A stretch of 64,000 nt of DNA from Alphaproteobacteria bacterium US3C007 (GCA_034423775.1 CP139918.1:868001-932000); one strand, 5' to 3'. Positions 35,077-45,219 are shown, numbered from the stretch's first letter. Numbers and translations: made by a program. The notes: generated from the letters alone by a model not told the origin.

Positions 35077-35502
35077 TTATGCCGCGTTTACTGAGAGCCG
35101 AGCCAGCAAAGGAGTAAGATCAAAGCCCGCAGCTTTCGCCATGCGTAAGATTTCGTCAGGCGATTGCCCTTGCTCAGCGGCGCTTAACGCCCAAAGTGAG
35201 GTCGCGCGCATACCACTACGGCAGCAGGCAAAAACTGGATGAGTCGCCTCTGATGCGATAGCACGAAATGCCCGTACATCTGCATCCGCAATATTCCCTG
35301 GAACGACAGGGATCTGGTGAACGGTGATGCCCAAAGCATCCGCGGCGTCGCGCACTTCGGATATAGCAGTCTGATCAGCGGTCTCTCCCTCGGGGCGCGC
35401 CACGACGACAGTCTTGACGTTCAACCCCTTCAGGTCGTTCAAGTTGGCAATAGAAATTTGTGGCCCAACATATGTCTGGGCATCAAGTTGTGTGATTTGC
35501 AT
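35077..35502 (-). CDS. DUF442/TIGR01244 sulfurtransferase-like protein
   Basis: A 141-aa dual-specificity-phosphatase-fold protein. The active-site loop is FACCRSGMRATSLW near 93-105 (CxxGxR pattern). In BigR operons this domain is often fused to the persulfide dioxygenase as Blh; here the two are separate genes. Likely role: handling protein or low-molecular persulfides in the cytosol. It lies 25 bases after the dioxygenase gene and before sulP. Confidence 0.87.
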   Translation of the reverse strand: MQITQLDAQTYVGPQISIANLNDLKGLNVKTVVVARPEGETADQTAISEVRDAADALGITVHQIPVVPGNIADADVRAFRAIASEATHPVFACCRSGMRATSLWALSAAEQGQSPDEILRMAKAAGFDLTPLLARLSVNAA

Positions 35503-35526
35503 CTTGGGTTTCCTAAGGGAACGGTT

Positions 35527-36411
35527 TCAAAGTTGGTTAACAGGCACCTTCAACACAGGTCTGCCATCTACGTCTTCAGGCACTTCGCCAGCACGCATAT
35601 TGACCTGCAATGACGGGATGATCAGCTTGGGCATTGCCAGCGTTGCATCACGCTCGGAGCGCAGTTTGACGAACGCCTCACGACCCACGTCTCCACCGAC
35701 ATGGACGTTATGGGCCTTCTCGTCGGCGACGGTTGTTTCCCACGCAATGTCACGGCCGTTTGGTCCGTAGTCATGACACATGTACAACCGCATGTCGTCT
35801 GGCAGGGTTAAGACTTTCTGAATTGAATCGTAAAGTTCACCTGCGTCCCCACCTGGAAAATCAGCGCGCGCAGACCCCCCGTCAGGCATGAAAATGGTGT
35901 CACCCGCAAAAGCCGCATTCCCCATTACATGCACCATGCACGCTGGCGTATGTCCTGGCGTGGCCATTACAAAGGCGTCAACCTCGCCGACTTTGTAGCG
36001 ATCGCCGTCTTGGAAAAGCGCATCAAATTGAGACCCGTCCCGTTGGAAATCTGTACCTTCGTTGAAGATTTTTCCAAACGTCTCTTGGACTTCCATGATC
36101 CGCGCGCTGATGCCTATTTTACCGCCCAGCTTTTCTTGCAGATACGGAGCGCCCGACAGATGGTCGGCATGGACATGGGTTTCGATGATCCATTCCAAAG
36201 TCAGTTGGTTTGATGTGATATGATCCACAATGCGATCCGCATGATCATGGGTGATGCGACCGGATGCGTAATCAATATCCATCACGGAATCCACGACCGC
36301 GCAGGCCTTGGTTTTCGGATCAGAGATGACATAACTAATCGTGTTAGTGACTGCGTCAAAGAAGGCTTCGACGTCTGGCTTCATCGACATATCAATGGGA
36401 TAGTTTTGCAT
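35527..36411 (-). CDS. Persulfide dioxygenase-like metallo-hydrolase (ETHE1/Blh type)
   Basis: A 294-aa metallo-beta-lactamase fold protein. Metal ligands are in ETHVHADHLSGA (HxHxDH motif), TPGHTPACMV and the Asp in FAGDTIF. Family members oxidise glutathione persulfide to sulfite using one iron and O2. I start at ATG 36411, which has AAGGA upstream; the open frame extends to 36573 into the neighbouring gene. It is part of the minus-strand operon read from 37293 and is probably repressed by the BigR-like protein encoded divergently. Confidence 0.92.
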   Translation of the reverse strand: MQNYPIDMSMKPDVEAFFDAVTNTISYVISDPKTKACAVVDSVMDIDYASGRITHDHADRIVDHITSNQLTLEWIIETHVHADHLSGAPYLQEKLGGKIGISARIMEVQETFGKIFNEGTDFQRDGSQFDALFQDGDRYKVGEVDAFVMATPGHTPACMVHVMGNAAFAGDTIFMPDGGSARADFPGGDAGELYDSIQKVLTLPDDMRLYMCHDYGPNGRDIAWETTVADEKAHNVHVGGDVGREAFVKLRSERDATLAMPKLIIPSLQVNMRAGEVPEDVDGRPVLKVPVNQL

Positions 36412-36422
36412 AATTTTTCCTT

Positions 36423-36854
36423 TCAAACAGCAAGGGTTTTCGGAAGCGGCGCTGCGGTATATTTTGCAATCACTATTCCTACCAGCATGGCTGGAACGAA
36501 GAAGAGCGTGCCGCTGGCGGCCAATAGCAATGACGTCAATGCCGGACCTGGGCAAAAGCCACCCAAGCCCCATCCGATGCCAAAGGTGGCGGCGCCAACT
36601 ACAAGCCTTGCATCGAAATCAGTGCGCGTTGGCAGATGAAACACGTCATGGAACAGTGGCGTTTTACGTTTCTGAACCAGCCAGAACCCAGGCATCGTCA
36701 CCATGATTGCCCCCCCCATCACGAAAGCAAGGCTGGGATCCCATGTGCCAAACAGATCAAGGAAGTTCTGAACTTTTGCGGGGTTCGCCATTCCAGACAA
36801 AATAAGTCCCATCCCAAACAAAAGACCTGCAAAGAGTGTGCTGAATATACGCAT
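36423..36854 (-). CDS. YeeE/YedE-family sulfur transporter, second half
   Basis: A 143-aa membrane protein with four segments; motif GLGGFCPGPALTS with the conserved Cys. It corresponds to the C-terminal half of YeeE/YedE, a thiosulfate/sulfur-compound channel. The start is ATG 36854, 4 bases after the first-half gene. The pair probably forms one channel. Confidence 0.9.
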   Translation of the reverse strand: MRIFSTLFAGLLFGMGLILSGMANPAKVQNFLDLFGTWDPSLAFVMGGAIMVTMPGFWLVQKRKTPLFHDVFHLPTRTDFDARLVVGAATFGIGWGLGGFCPGPALTSLLLAASGTLFFVPAMLVGIVIAKYTAAPLPKTLAV

Positions 36855-36858
36855 GTTC

Positions 36859-37293
36859 TTAGCCCCCCAGGACATGTCGCAAAACAAAAACAGTCACAGC
36901 GGCAGTGGCCATAAATGTCATGGTTGCAGCAATCGACCGCGCTGATCCGCGCGAGATACCGCATACGCCATGACCGCTTGTGCAACCATTCCCCATGACC
37001 GCACCAAACCCGACCAGCAAACCAGCGATGACTAATAGCAACCCATTGCTTGAAACCATTTGAACAGGCGCAGCTCCAGTTAAGACAAACCAAAGCGGTG
37101 CCGCGAGCAGCAGACCAATCAGAAATATGATCCCTTGTGGCAGTCCGGCTTTATCGACTGATGGCGGCAATATGCGTGACACGATGCCACTAATACCTGC
37201 TATCCGTCCTTGAGTGGCCAATAGCACAACGGCCGATAGACCAATGATCCCGCCACCGAGCAATGAAGCAAAGGGGGTAAATTCAGTTTCCAT
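36859..37293 (-). CDS. YeeE/YedE-family sulfur transporter, first half
   Basis: A 144-aa membrane protein with four or five segments. The conserved motif GFGAVMGNGCTSGHGVCGISRGS has two Cys thought to relay the sulfur compound. It is the first gene of the minus-strand operon, 119 bases from the divergent bigR-like gene. Confidence 0.9.
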   Translation of the reverse strand: METEFTPFASLLGGGIIGLSAVVLLATQGRIAGISGIVSRILPPSVDKAGLPQGIIFLIGLLLAAPLWFVLTGAAPVQMVSSNGLLLVIAGLLVGFGAVMGNGCTSGHGVCGISRGSARSIAATMTFMATAAVTVFVLRHVLGG

Positions 37294-37332
37294 CTATTAA
37301 CTCCTTAATGTGTTGTCATAAGTTTTGGCGGA

Positions 37333-37370
37333 CGTATCATGTGATACGGTTGCCTTTATATTTGCAACCG
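37333..37370. promoter_or_regulatory. Dyad operators between the sulfur operon and bigR
   Basis: The intergenic region holds a perfect dyad CGTATCATGTGATACG (37333-37348), overlapping the start of a second inverted repeat CGGTTGC...GCAACCG (37347-37370, ten-base loop, AT-rich centre). ArsR/BigR repressors bind AT-rich dyads of this kind. The region is shared by the divergent transcripts. Confidence 0.5.
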
Positions 37371-37412
37371 TTTATATAAGTGATAATAAATATACAAGAG
37401 GTAATTTGACCA

Positions 37413-37712
37413 ATGTTGGACATCAGCGCGCTCGAACCAAAAATAGCAGAAGCTGCCAAACTGATGGAAATGCTGTCGCAACCAGTGCGCCTGCGCCTGA
37501 TGTGTATTTTGTTAGATGGCGAACAAAGCGTGCTGAGCCTTGCCGACAGTGCAGGTCTTTCGCAGCCGGCAATGTCCCATCATCTTAAAAAGCTTAGGGA
37601 TGCTGACCTGGTGGAAACCAAACGCGACGGTCAGACCATCTATTACTCGGTGAAGGGTGTTGAAGTCGCGGAAGTCATCACAGTTTTGCATCGCCTCTAC
37701 TGCCCAAAATAG
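37413..37712 (+). CDS. ArsR-family persulfide-sensing repressor (BigR/SqrR-like)
   Basis: A 99-aa winged-helix repressor. The recognition helix is SQPAMSHHLKKLRDADLV. Only two cysteines, C31 and C97, are 66 residues apart, the same spacing as the sensing pair of SqrR (C41, C107). On reaction with persulfide these form a tetrasulfide bridge and release DNA. The divergent operon with persulfide dioxygenase and DUF442 is the known BigR regulon pattern. Confidence 0.9.
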   Translation: MLDISALEPKIAEAAKLMEMLSQPVRLRLMCILLDGEQSVLSLADSAGLSQPAMSHHLKKLRDADLVETKRDGQTIYYSVKGVEVAEVITVLHRLYCPK

Positions 37713-37748
37713 TAAATTTGAAATTACCTTACTCAGTTGAGGTCTAAA

Positions 37749-38347
37749 ATGGAGTTTGTGATAAGAATATCAAAGATCATCATCGGAGTTGCAGTCGCCG
37801 TACTTGGCCTTGGCATCGCCTTCAAAGACACGATCCAGACCCACATGTATGCTTATATGCACTCCAGCATGCACAAGAGCCATAGCGCCAATGGCACGCT
37901 CATAACATTAACAATATGCCTGGCCTTCGCGGTGCGAATGCGTCGCAAGCTGAATCTGACGAGCTTGCGGTCATGTTTGAAAACGTCGACACTATAACCC
38001 GTGAGGTCACAAATTTGCCGAACGGAATACGTACGGTCACGCGGTCGTCCGATGAAGATGTTATGGCGGCGCGGGTCAGTCACATTGTTGGAATGGTTGA
38101 CCGCGTCGAACGCGGCGATAATCCCAAGATTTTCATCCAAAGCCCTACGCTGGATATTCTGTTTGCTAATGGAGCCGATATGCACTCGCAAATTAACGTG
38201 GCTGACGAAGGTATTGTTGTTGTGCGAACATCGACTGATCCTGAAGTCGTCGCAGCCCTGCATATCCATGCCGCAGAAGTCTCAGACATGGTTGATCATG
38301 GCATGCAAGCCGCCCATGAAGCGATGGCACAGCGCGCTGGCAACTAA
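37749..38347 (+). pseudogene. Frameshifted gene of unknown function, membrane-anchored
   Basis: ATG 37749 begins a membrane anchor (IIIGVAVAVLGLGIAF) and a His/Met stretch (MHSSMHKSHSANG). At about 37893 the frame shifts; the rest, NNMPGLRGANASQAESDELA...RTVTRSSD..HIHAAEVSDMVDHGM, is in the -1 frame and runs to 38347. Loss of one base, restoring GGCCACGCT, would join the two parts. ATG 37916 could restart the soluble part (143 aa). I recall similar proteins in related bacteria but no assigned function. Confidence 0.65.
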
Positions 38348-38538
38348 TGTTGTGAAGTGAGTTAAAGCCTTTAAGACTTTGGGAAACGCGGTACTTGACC
38401 GTCTTTGTCCGCATCCCAAAAGCGGACTTTAGCTGCAGTAAAGAAGATCGGTAAGGGCACTAAGCTGAAATTCGCTGCAATTTGAAAGAATAACCGCTTA
38501 AGCCCAAGAGAAAAATCTAAGCCGCTAGGCCATGAAGC

Positions 38539-40584
38539 TTAAAAGGTTTGGCAAAGACGTCTAGAATCCAAAATACTAGCATGGATATTTCGGCTCGCCA
38601 CCGCATCCCCAACCCTAAACAGGTTATGACCTCCGCCATTAGACATGCTCGGTTGCGCCTCACCTGCGATCAAGGCCGGAATATCAACTACTCCATGGTT
38701 TGCCGCGTTGGCCACCATCTCATAGTAAAGCTCGTCATTCGGCAATGTGCCGTGTTCGATCACAATATAATCTGCCTTTAATTTATAGGGATGGTCGCCG
38801 TAATCAGAGTTAAATTCAGCTAGTACTCCGTTACCTTCACGGCTGATACTGTTCAACCTGAAATCAGGCGTCACCTCAACCTGATGGTCATGAAACGCTT
38901 TAATATACATTGGGAAGTTTGATGCCCCCATTTCATGAACCGCATGGCGGTCGGGCGTTACCAGCCGCACTTTAAACCCGCGCTTTGCCAGCTCAACTAC
39001 TGTTGATGCAGCTTGATGCTGTCCGTGGTCATCATAAACCAAAACCATCTCTTCACCCGAAGCTATCTTGAGCGCCTCCCCTGACAGCACATCCCATGTT
39101 GAGTGCGCCAGTTCACCACCCTTAATATGCTCAATATCAGGCACACCACCCGTTGCTACCACCACAATATCAGGGTTGAGGGCTTCGATCATCTCATGAT
39201 CTGCAAATTGTTGCCAATGGATATCAACCCCCAGCCTCATTACCTCACTGCTCAGCCAATCAACAATGCCGATCAGGTCTTTACGCACCTGGCTTTTTGC
39301 AGCAAGGCGAACTTGTCCTCCTAATTCAGAAGACGCCTCGATCAACGTCACGTTATGCCCTCGCAAGGCGGAGACACGAGCCGCTTCTAACCCTGCAGGC
39401 CCGCCACCGACAACCACAACCTTTTTTGCTGTGCCGCTAGATCGTGGAGTGATATGTGGAATACTTCGTTCTCGAGTTGTCGCAACATTGTGGATGCACA
39501 ACATCTCACCTTCATTATAGATACGGTCAATACAATATCCTGCCCCCACACAAGGTCGGATTTCTTCGGCGCGGCCCTCTTTCAGTTTATTGACCAAATG
39601 CGGGTCAGCAATATGCGCCCGCGTCATGCCCACCAAATCAACCAGCTTTTCTTGGATGGCATATCGCGCGGTTGCAAGGTCAGAGATGCGTGCCGCATGG
39701 ATGGTTGGGGTTTTCAGCTCAGCCTTAAACGTCCCCGCCAATTGTAAAAATGGAGCCAACTCTTTAAACATTGCAGGTACAGGATAATTTGCCAGCATAT
39801 ATTCCGTATCTGACCTCCCTACATTTAGATTGAAATAATCAATCGTACCGTCTGCTTCAATAATCTTCAGGGCTTCTAACGCTTCTTCTTTTTGCAAACC
39901 TTCTGCCAGCTTACTTTCCATTTCAACCCGCGCGCCAATCACAAAATCAGTGCCTAATTCTTCTTTAACCTTCTCATAAAGCTCACGCAGAAAACGCATC
40001 CGTCCTATTAAATCCCCGCCATATTCATCATCACGCAGGTTTGTATCAGGCGACAGAAACTGCCCGGGTAAATGCGCGTTTTGCAAAATCTCAACACCAT
40101 CAAGCCCTGCGTCACGCATACGGCGCGCGGCGGCAACATAATCACCAATAACGCGTTTGATGTCAGCATGGTCCATCACTTTCGGAAACCCTCGATGGGC
40201 AGGTTCACGCACGCGTGAAGGTGCAATCACCGGCAACCAATCGCCGTCATTCCACGTTGTTCGGCGTCCCAAATGCGAAATTTGGCATACAATACGGCAA
40301 TCTTCTTTGTGGATGCGTTCAGCAAATTCTCTAAAATAAGGAATCACCCGATCAGACGACACATCTAACTGACCGAAGACAGAAGGTGAGTCTGGGCTCA
40401 CACAAGATGAACCACCTATCATCGTCATCCCAATCCCGCCTTTGGCTTTTTCCAAATGGTAACGTTGATATCGCTCTTTTGGCATACCATCCTCTGCTAA
40501 TGCAGGCGCGTGGCACGTGCTGACAATACGATTTTTAAGAGTCATCGCCCCCAATTGAAACGGCAATAAAAGCGGGTCTGACAT
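38539..40584 (-). CDS. Old-yellow-enzyme/FAD-NAD flavoprotein (DgcA/TMADH-like)
   Basis: A 681-aa enzyme. The N-terminal FMN TIM barrel (1 to about 340) has GGIGMTMIGG, CQISHLGRRTTW and AHLPGQFLSP. A [4Fe-4S] region is seen at PCVGAGYCIDRIY...LCIHN, a variant C-x5-C-x11-C layout. The C-terminal half binds FAD and NAD (VVVVGGGPAGLEAARVSALRG). This is the architecture of trimethylamine dehydrogenase, 2,4-dienoyl-CoA reductase and of dimethylglycine/stachydrine demethylases, and the Cys pattern favours the demethylase branch. The substrate, probably a methylated amine, is inferred. It stands alone. Confidence 0.85.
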   Translation of the reverse strand: MSDPLLLPFQLGAMTLKNRIVSTCHAPALAEDGMPKERYQRYHLEKAKGGIGMTMIGGSSCVSPDSPSVFGQLDVSSDRVIPYFREFAERIHKEDCRIVCQISHLGRRTTWNDGDWLPVIAPSRVREPAHRGFPKVMDHADIKRVIGDYVAAARRMRDAGLDGVEILQNAHLPGQFLSPDTNLRDDEYGGDLIGRMRFLRELYEKVKEELGTDFVIGARVEMESKLAEGLQKEEALEALKIIEADGTIDYFNLNVGRSDTEYMLANYPVPAMFKELAPFLQLAGTFKAELKTPTIHAARISDLATARYAIQEKLVDLVGMTRAHIADPHLVNKLKEGRAEEIRPCVGAGYCIDRIYNEGEMLCIHNVATTRERSIPHITPRSSGTAKKVVVVGGGPAGLEAARVSALRGHNVTLIEASSELGGQVRLAAKSQVRKDLIGIVDWLSSEVMRLGVDIHWQQFADHEMIEALNPDIVVVATGGVPDIEHIKGGELAHSTWDVLSGEALKIASGEEMVLVYDDHGQHQAASTVVELAKRGFKVRLVTPDRHAVHEMGASNFPMYIKAFHDHQVEVTPDFRLNSISREGNGVLAEFNSDYGDHPYKLKADYIVIEHGTLPNDELYYEMVANAANHGVVDIPALIAGEAQPSMSNGGGHNLFRVGDAVASRNIHASILDSRRLCQTF

Positions 40585-41615
40585 GGCACACTCTCAATTG
40601 AAAATTTGAGTTCAAGTATTCGCAAATATGAATTTAGACGGCGCACGGATGTGCTATTTGAGGCTAAACCACCTTAAATTTTTGTCAATTGTCTAGCCCC
40701 CTATATTCGCCCAGTCATTTTTAGTCGGTTGTACTAAGTGAGAATTACTATTTTTTGTTCGGGCATAGCTACACACAGGCTTGCGGAGCAAGGAAAATTT
40801 AGTGGAAAGAATGTTTTATGACAGCAGGGCTCTGTCGAAAGTCATAATTTTGGGTGTGTCTTGTAGCTCTAGTTAAACAAACCACAGAACAAAAAGCACT
40901 TTACTCTTTAGCTCTTGGTAGGCAGAGCGTACCTTCGCGCTCATGGACCCCAAGGTCTGCTATGCGGACGAAGTGGACTTTGACGCCATAAATGGGAACG
41001 GCCGCTGGTCGCGTTTTGAAGTAGTTATGAAAGCAGAACGTGCGGAACGCAGTCTTTCGTAGGGGCTTAGAGACGATTTGAGCGTAGCTGTGAAAGCAGA
41101 CCTAGACTAATCGTTGCTCGCTTGCACCCAATTCAAAACGCGCGCCCTGCAAAGGGCTAACATCACCAAACAAGCTCAGGTCGCAATCAATGCCTGGCTC
41201 AGGCAATACAATCAGATCAGACCTCATCATGCCCTAAACAGGAAACCACCCGTCCCTGAAACCTTATTAGAGAAAACAAAAATTAGTGGTACTGAGACGT
41301 GGGGCTAGACAACACCTTTAAGTGTCTTCAGAGTCTCTCTTGCGTTCATACTGATCGCATTGTCTAAGAGGCGCAGTCTCCCTAGGTCACTTGTAACCAA
41401 GCTCGGACCACCTGTGTTACCCCTCCAGTACGACCTGAGACATGATATTAACCTTCACGCCACAGCTAAGACATCAGGCTCTCTGACATACCTTAAGAGC
41501 CTTAGAAAAAGTGAATTCCAAAAGTGGGAATCCGGTTCCCATTTTTGGAGACTGACCCTGAGGCATTTTCTATTGTATGCTACACTTTTTTATTTCTCCT
41601 TTTAGGACAGATGCC
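40585..41615. other. Intergenic scrap region with IS3 remnants
   Basis: 1,031 bases with no intact gene. 40690 to about 40735 resembles the orfB end of the IS3 element (TGTCTAGCCCCCTATATTCG), and 41166-41311 is a + strand orfB C-terminal remnant that ends in the same terminus in the opposite orientation. The 450 bases between them include a copy of a 15-base motif also found at 33229-33243. The last 300 bases before the autotransporter show nothing recognisable. Confidence 0.7.
41166..41311 (+). pseudogene. IS3 OrfB C-terminal remnant
   Basis: About 40 codons aligned to the end of the full orfB (QVAINAWLRQYNQIRPHHAL, then PVPETLLEK) followed by the IS terminus GGGGCTAGACA. It is on the + strand and about 85 percent like the two full copies, so it is an older relative. 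Confidence 0.8.
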
Positions 41616-43927
41616 ATGCACCCTCCACTCCAAGCCAATAATATGAACTTAAAGCACCTCAAGTCCCTCCTACTGGGGACATCTGCTTTGGTCTGCCTCG
41701 CCTTATCGGCACCTGTTATGGCTGAGGACTTTGTGATTACATCAGGGACAACAACCAATGATGGGAATACGATAAATGGTAATGACACTGTAACTGTAAC
41801 GGGAGCGTTGGTTACGACAGGGGTCAACGAAGGTATCGATACCACTGGCGGTACGAACACGGTTTCTGTCTCAGAGGCTGGCAGTATCGAGACAGTGGGG
41901 GATAGAGCATACGGTATTATTAACGTTGGCGACAGCAACAAGACCACCGTCTCTGACAGTATTACGACGGCTGGAGTCTCTGGGCAAGGCATTTTCAACT
42001 TTGGTGACAGCAACGAGACCACCGTCTCCGGCAGCTTTGAGACGACGGGGGATAGAGCATACGGTATTTATAACACTGGCGACGACAACAAGACCACCGC
42101 CTCTGGCAGTATTACGACGGCTGGAGACACTGCAACCGGTATTTACAACGCGGGTGGCGACAGGAACCAGACCACCTTCTCTGGCATCATTGAGACGGCG
42201 GGGCAAAGTGCATATGGCATTTACAACGTTGGCGGCAGCAACGAGACCACCCTCTCTGGCAGTATTACGACGCGTGGACTTGTTGGAGACGGCATTTTCA
42301 ACTCTGGCGACGGCAACGTGACCACTGTCTCTGGCACTGGCAGCATTGCGACGACGGGGGATACTGCGCGCGGTATTCTCAACAATGGTAACAACAACAA
42401 GACCACCATCTCTAGCAGCATTACGACGGCTGGGAATTTCGGACACGGCATTTATAACTTTGGCGACAGCAACCAGACCAACTTCTCTGGCAGCATTACG
42501 ACGACGGGGGATACGGGACACGGCATTGCCAACATTGGCGACAGCAACCAGACAACTGTCTCTGGTATTATAAAGACAGTCGGTAATCTTGCGCACGGTA
42601 TTTACAACCAGGGCGACGACAATACGACCACTATCTCAGGAACGGTTAGTGCCACTGGCACTGATGCAAGTGCGCTGTGGAGCGCCGTTGGCTCAGGTAA
42701 CAGCTTCACACTAAATGAGGGTGCAGTAATCATTGGTGACATTTCAGCAGGATCGAGCTCAAGCAATAACAAGTTGAAGTTTAACTTAGGCGCATCATCG
42801 TCCTATGCCTACACTGTAGGTGGAGCGGGTGAAGGGACTGGCTTCGGTGAGTGGAATTTCACGGATCAAGATGGCCGCACTCCAGTTGTAACGTCTATAA
42901 ATACTTCAAACTGTACAGCAGCAACATTTGGCGGTGTTTCCCTCATATCAGCCTGTAACCTCGTGACGGGTATCTCCACAGATAACTTGGAAGTCCAAGA
43001 CGAGCTACAGTTCTCCATGAACTCCTCAATGATTGGTTCACTGTCACTGGGCAGCAGTAACTCCGCTGCCCCTGCAGAGGCCATGTCCTTTGCACAGATA
43101 CCACAGAGCAGCACATGGGTTAACATCTATGGTGATACGTCTGAGCGTAGCGCAAGCACAGCAAAACTAGCCTTTGATGGAAGTAACCGTGGCCTCACCA
43201 TCGGTACACCCGTGGCAATCGGTGACACGCTCAACTTAGACGTGGTTTTTAACGCATCAAACGCCGATCTCGACATTCGCTCTTCTAGCGAACAACAGAT
43301 TACAGCTAAGTCTTATAACATTGGTGCAGTCCTGCGTCACCTTGCGCCCTCTTCAGGCTGGACTGTGGATGCCTTTGGCTTTGTGGGTCGCAACTCCTAC
43401 GATGGTACACGCAAGGTGATGAACAACAAAAAGGCAGTTGGCTATGAGAGCGTCACAGCTGCTTACACAGGCTCTGAAGTTCTGGTGGGAGTAGACGCCC
43501 ACAATACAGCAACCCAATCAATGACACTCTGAACTTCATAGGTGGCCTTAACGCCAGCCTCAGTAACGAAAAGATTGGCGCGTACTCTGAGGGCAAGTAC
43601 TACTCTTGGGATGCACGTACGATGACGCAAGCCTCTGGTGGTATCACTGCGGGTGTTGAGCATAGAAAAGGCTCCCTTAGAAGCTTTGCAAGCGCTGGCC
43701 TACAGCGCAGTTCCCTAGAGAAGGGCAAGACGGCGACCTATACCAATAACGGCACCGCGGGTTCCTTCACTGACAGTTCTACTGGTGACACGCGTCGCTC
43801 AGTCACTGTTGGCTTTGACTACGTCAGTACCGAGAGCATGACCTTCTCAGGTGCCGTAGAAGCCTTCACATCAACAGGTGGTGTCAGCGGTAACTCTGTA
43901 AACCTTGGTGCAAACTGGTCGTTCTAA
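41616..43927 (+). pseudogene. Autotransporter with tandem repeats, frameshifted
   Basis: ATG 41616 (AGGA upstream) or 41643 begins a signal peptide (LLLGTSALVCLALSAPVMA). About a dozen repeats of 23-26 residues follow to about 42650, built on GDSNxTTxSGSITTxGDxxxGIxN, which predicts a beta-helix passenger. The C-terminal part from about 43130 is a beta-barrel ending in LGANWSF, the terminal Phe typical of outer-membrane proteins. Two extra bases near 43500 cause a stop at 43530-43532; the frame resumes as QYSNPINDTLNF...WSF. Without the barrel end the protein would not be exported to the surface. Confidence 0.8.
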
Positions 43928-44754
43928 GGCAACAGTTAAGAACTAGTGGGAGGCTCTCAGTGGCCTCCTGCATCAGACGACAATGAATATCGCTTGATAT
44001 CAGGTGGTTAACTGCAGTTACCTAAGGATTGTGGTACCCCCACACGGACACTGGTTCCCTAGCACGGCATCAGTCAACACACCAACACAAGCGATAACTT
44101 AAAAGATAAACATCTGAACTCATTATTGTTTTGGGTTCCATATGGGTTCCAAAAACATACCCGTTTGCAAGTAAGTCCGACTTTAATAGGAAGGTTTAGA
44201 CGATCCAAAGCATACACCTAATTTCGAATTAAAGTCTTGTCTAGTTTCGCACCTATGGCGCAGCGTGTGATATGCAGATATTTGACCCCTGAAAAGTAGG
44301 GGTTACTCCACCTAATCCTTACAGTTGAGCCTCAGGCCCACGGACCGGGGGCCCCTATCATAGGGCCCCGCGTCTTGGAGCTCGGGCCTTTAGTGTTAGC
44401 GTTGTAAATTCATTTGGGGGGTAGTTTTGTTGGGGGGAGCTCGCCATCTCTATGCATGCACCAATTTCAAGCTGAACCGCGCCGCTGCTCTCGCTGAGTG
44501 GTGTCAATTATTGAGCGCATAGATTTAGGCTATGCCAGCAAACAGCAATCCAATGCGAGTTCTCAACCGTCTGACAGCACCTTTTTGAACGCTGTAGGAT
44601 AAAAAGCGCCACGGCTCTTCGTTGCCTTTCTCATCGTCCACTCCTCAATGACTACGATGAGCAACAAACACTCTCTTAGCAAATGACACTATGTGGACCC
44701 AAAGGCGCTGACGTCGTCAATCATTAACCGCAGGCTGCCCCAACTTCCTCAGAT
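43928..44754. other. Long intergenic region, no gene seen
   Basis: 827 bases without a supportable gene. There is a direct repeat GGGTTCCATAT/GGGTTCCAAAA near 44133-44155 and a GC-rich stem GGGGCCC..CTA/TAG..GGCCCC at about 44347-44372 that could fold in RNA. No tRNA, riboswitch or mobile-element end is recognised. Confidence 0.5.
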
Positions 44755-45219
44755 CTAAGCGGGAATGTCACGATTATCCGCAATCGCTTCCATTGCGATA
44801 TAAGATGTCACCGTCTCGAGTTCTGTTTTTTTGATCAAGTCTTGATAAACACTATCAAAATCTGCCATGTCGCGCGCAACAATCTTGATCATATAGTCAT
44901 GATCGCCAGCAATTCTAAAAAAATCTATTACGTTTTCGATGGCGAGCACGGATTTTCGAAACGCGCTTAACCATTCAGCGGAATGGTGACGCGTTCGAAC
45001 CAAAGCAAAAACTGTCAGGTCCATACCAATCGCTTGCATATCAAGGCGAACTGTTTGGCCCTTAATCACCCCGCTTGAGCGTAATCGCGTAAGACGGCGC
45101 CAGCATGAATTTTGAGAAAGCCCAACCTTCTCTGCAAGGTCGCGCTGCGACAAAGACGCGTCTTTTTGCAGCGCCCTTAGGATAGACTTATCTATATAAT
45201 CCAAAGATTTTGTGGTCAT
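44755..45219 (-). CDS. Lrp/AsnC-family transcriptional regulator
   Basis: A 154-aa regulator. The N-terminal helix-turn-helix is SLSQRDLAEKVGLSQNSCWRRLTRL, and the C-terminal RAM ligand-binding domain has RIAGDHDYMIKIVARDMADF. It is divergent from the operon starting at 45301, with about 80 bases between, and probably controls it. The likely ligand is an amino acid or small amine related to the substrate of that operon. That is inference. Confidence 0.9.
   Translation of the reverse strand: MTTKSLDYIDKSILRALQKDASLSQRDLAEKVGLSQNSCWRRLTRLRSSGVIKGQTVRLDMQAIGMDLTVFALVRTRHHSAEWLSAFRKSVLAIENVIDFFRIAGDHDYMIKIVARDMADFDSVYQDLIKKTELETVTSYIAMEAIADNRDIPA

Noticed and set aside
41871..42596. 241-codon repetitive frame antisense to the autotransporter
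   Set aside because: Its repeats are the reverse reading of the passenger repeats; no start signal.
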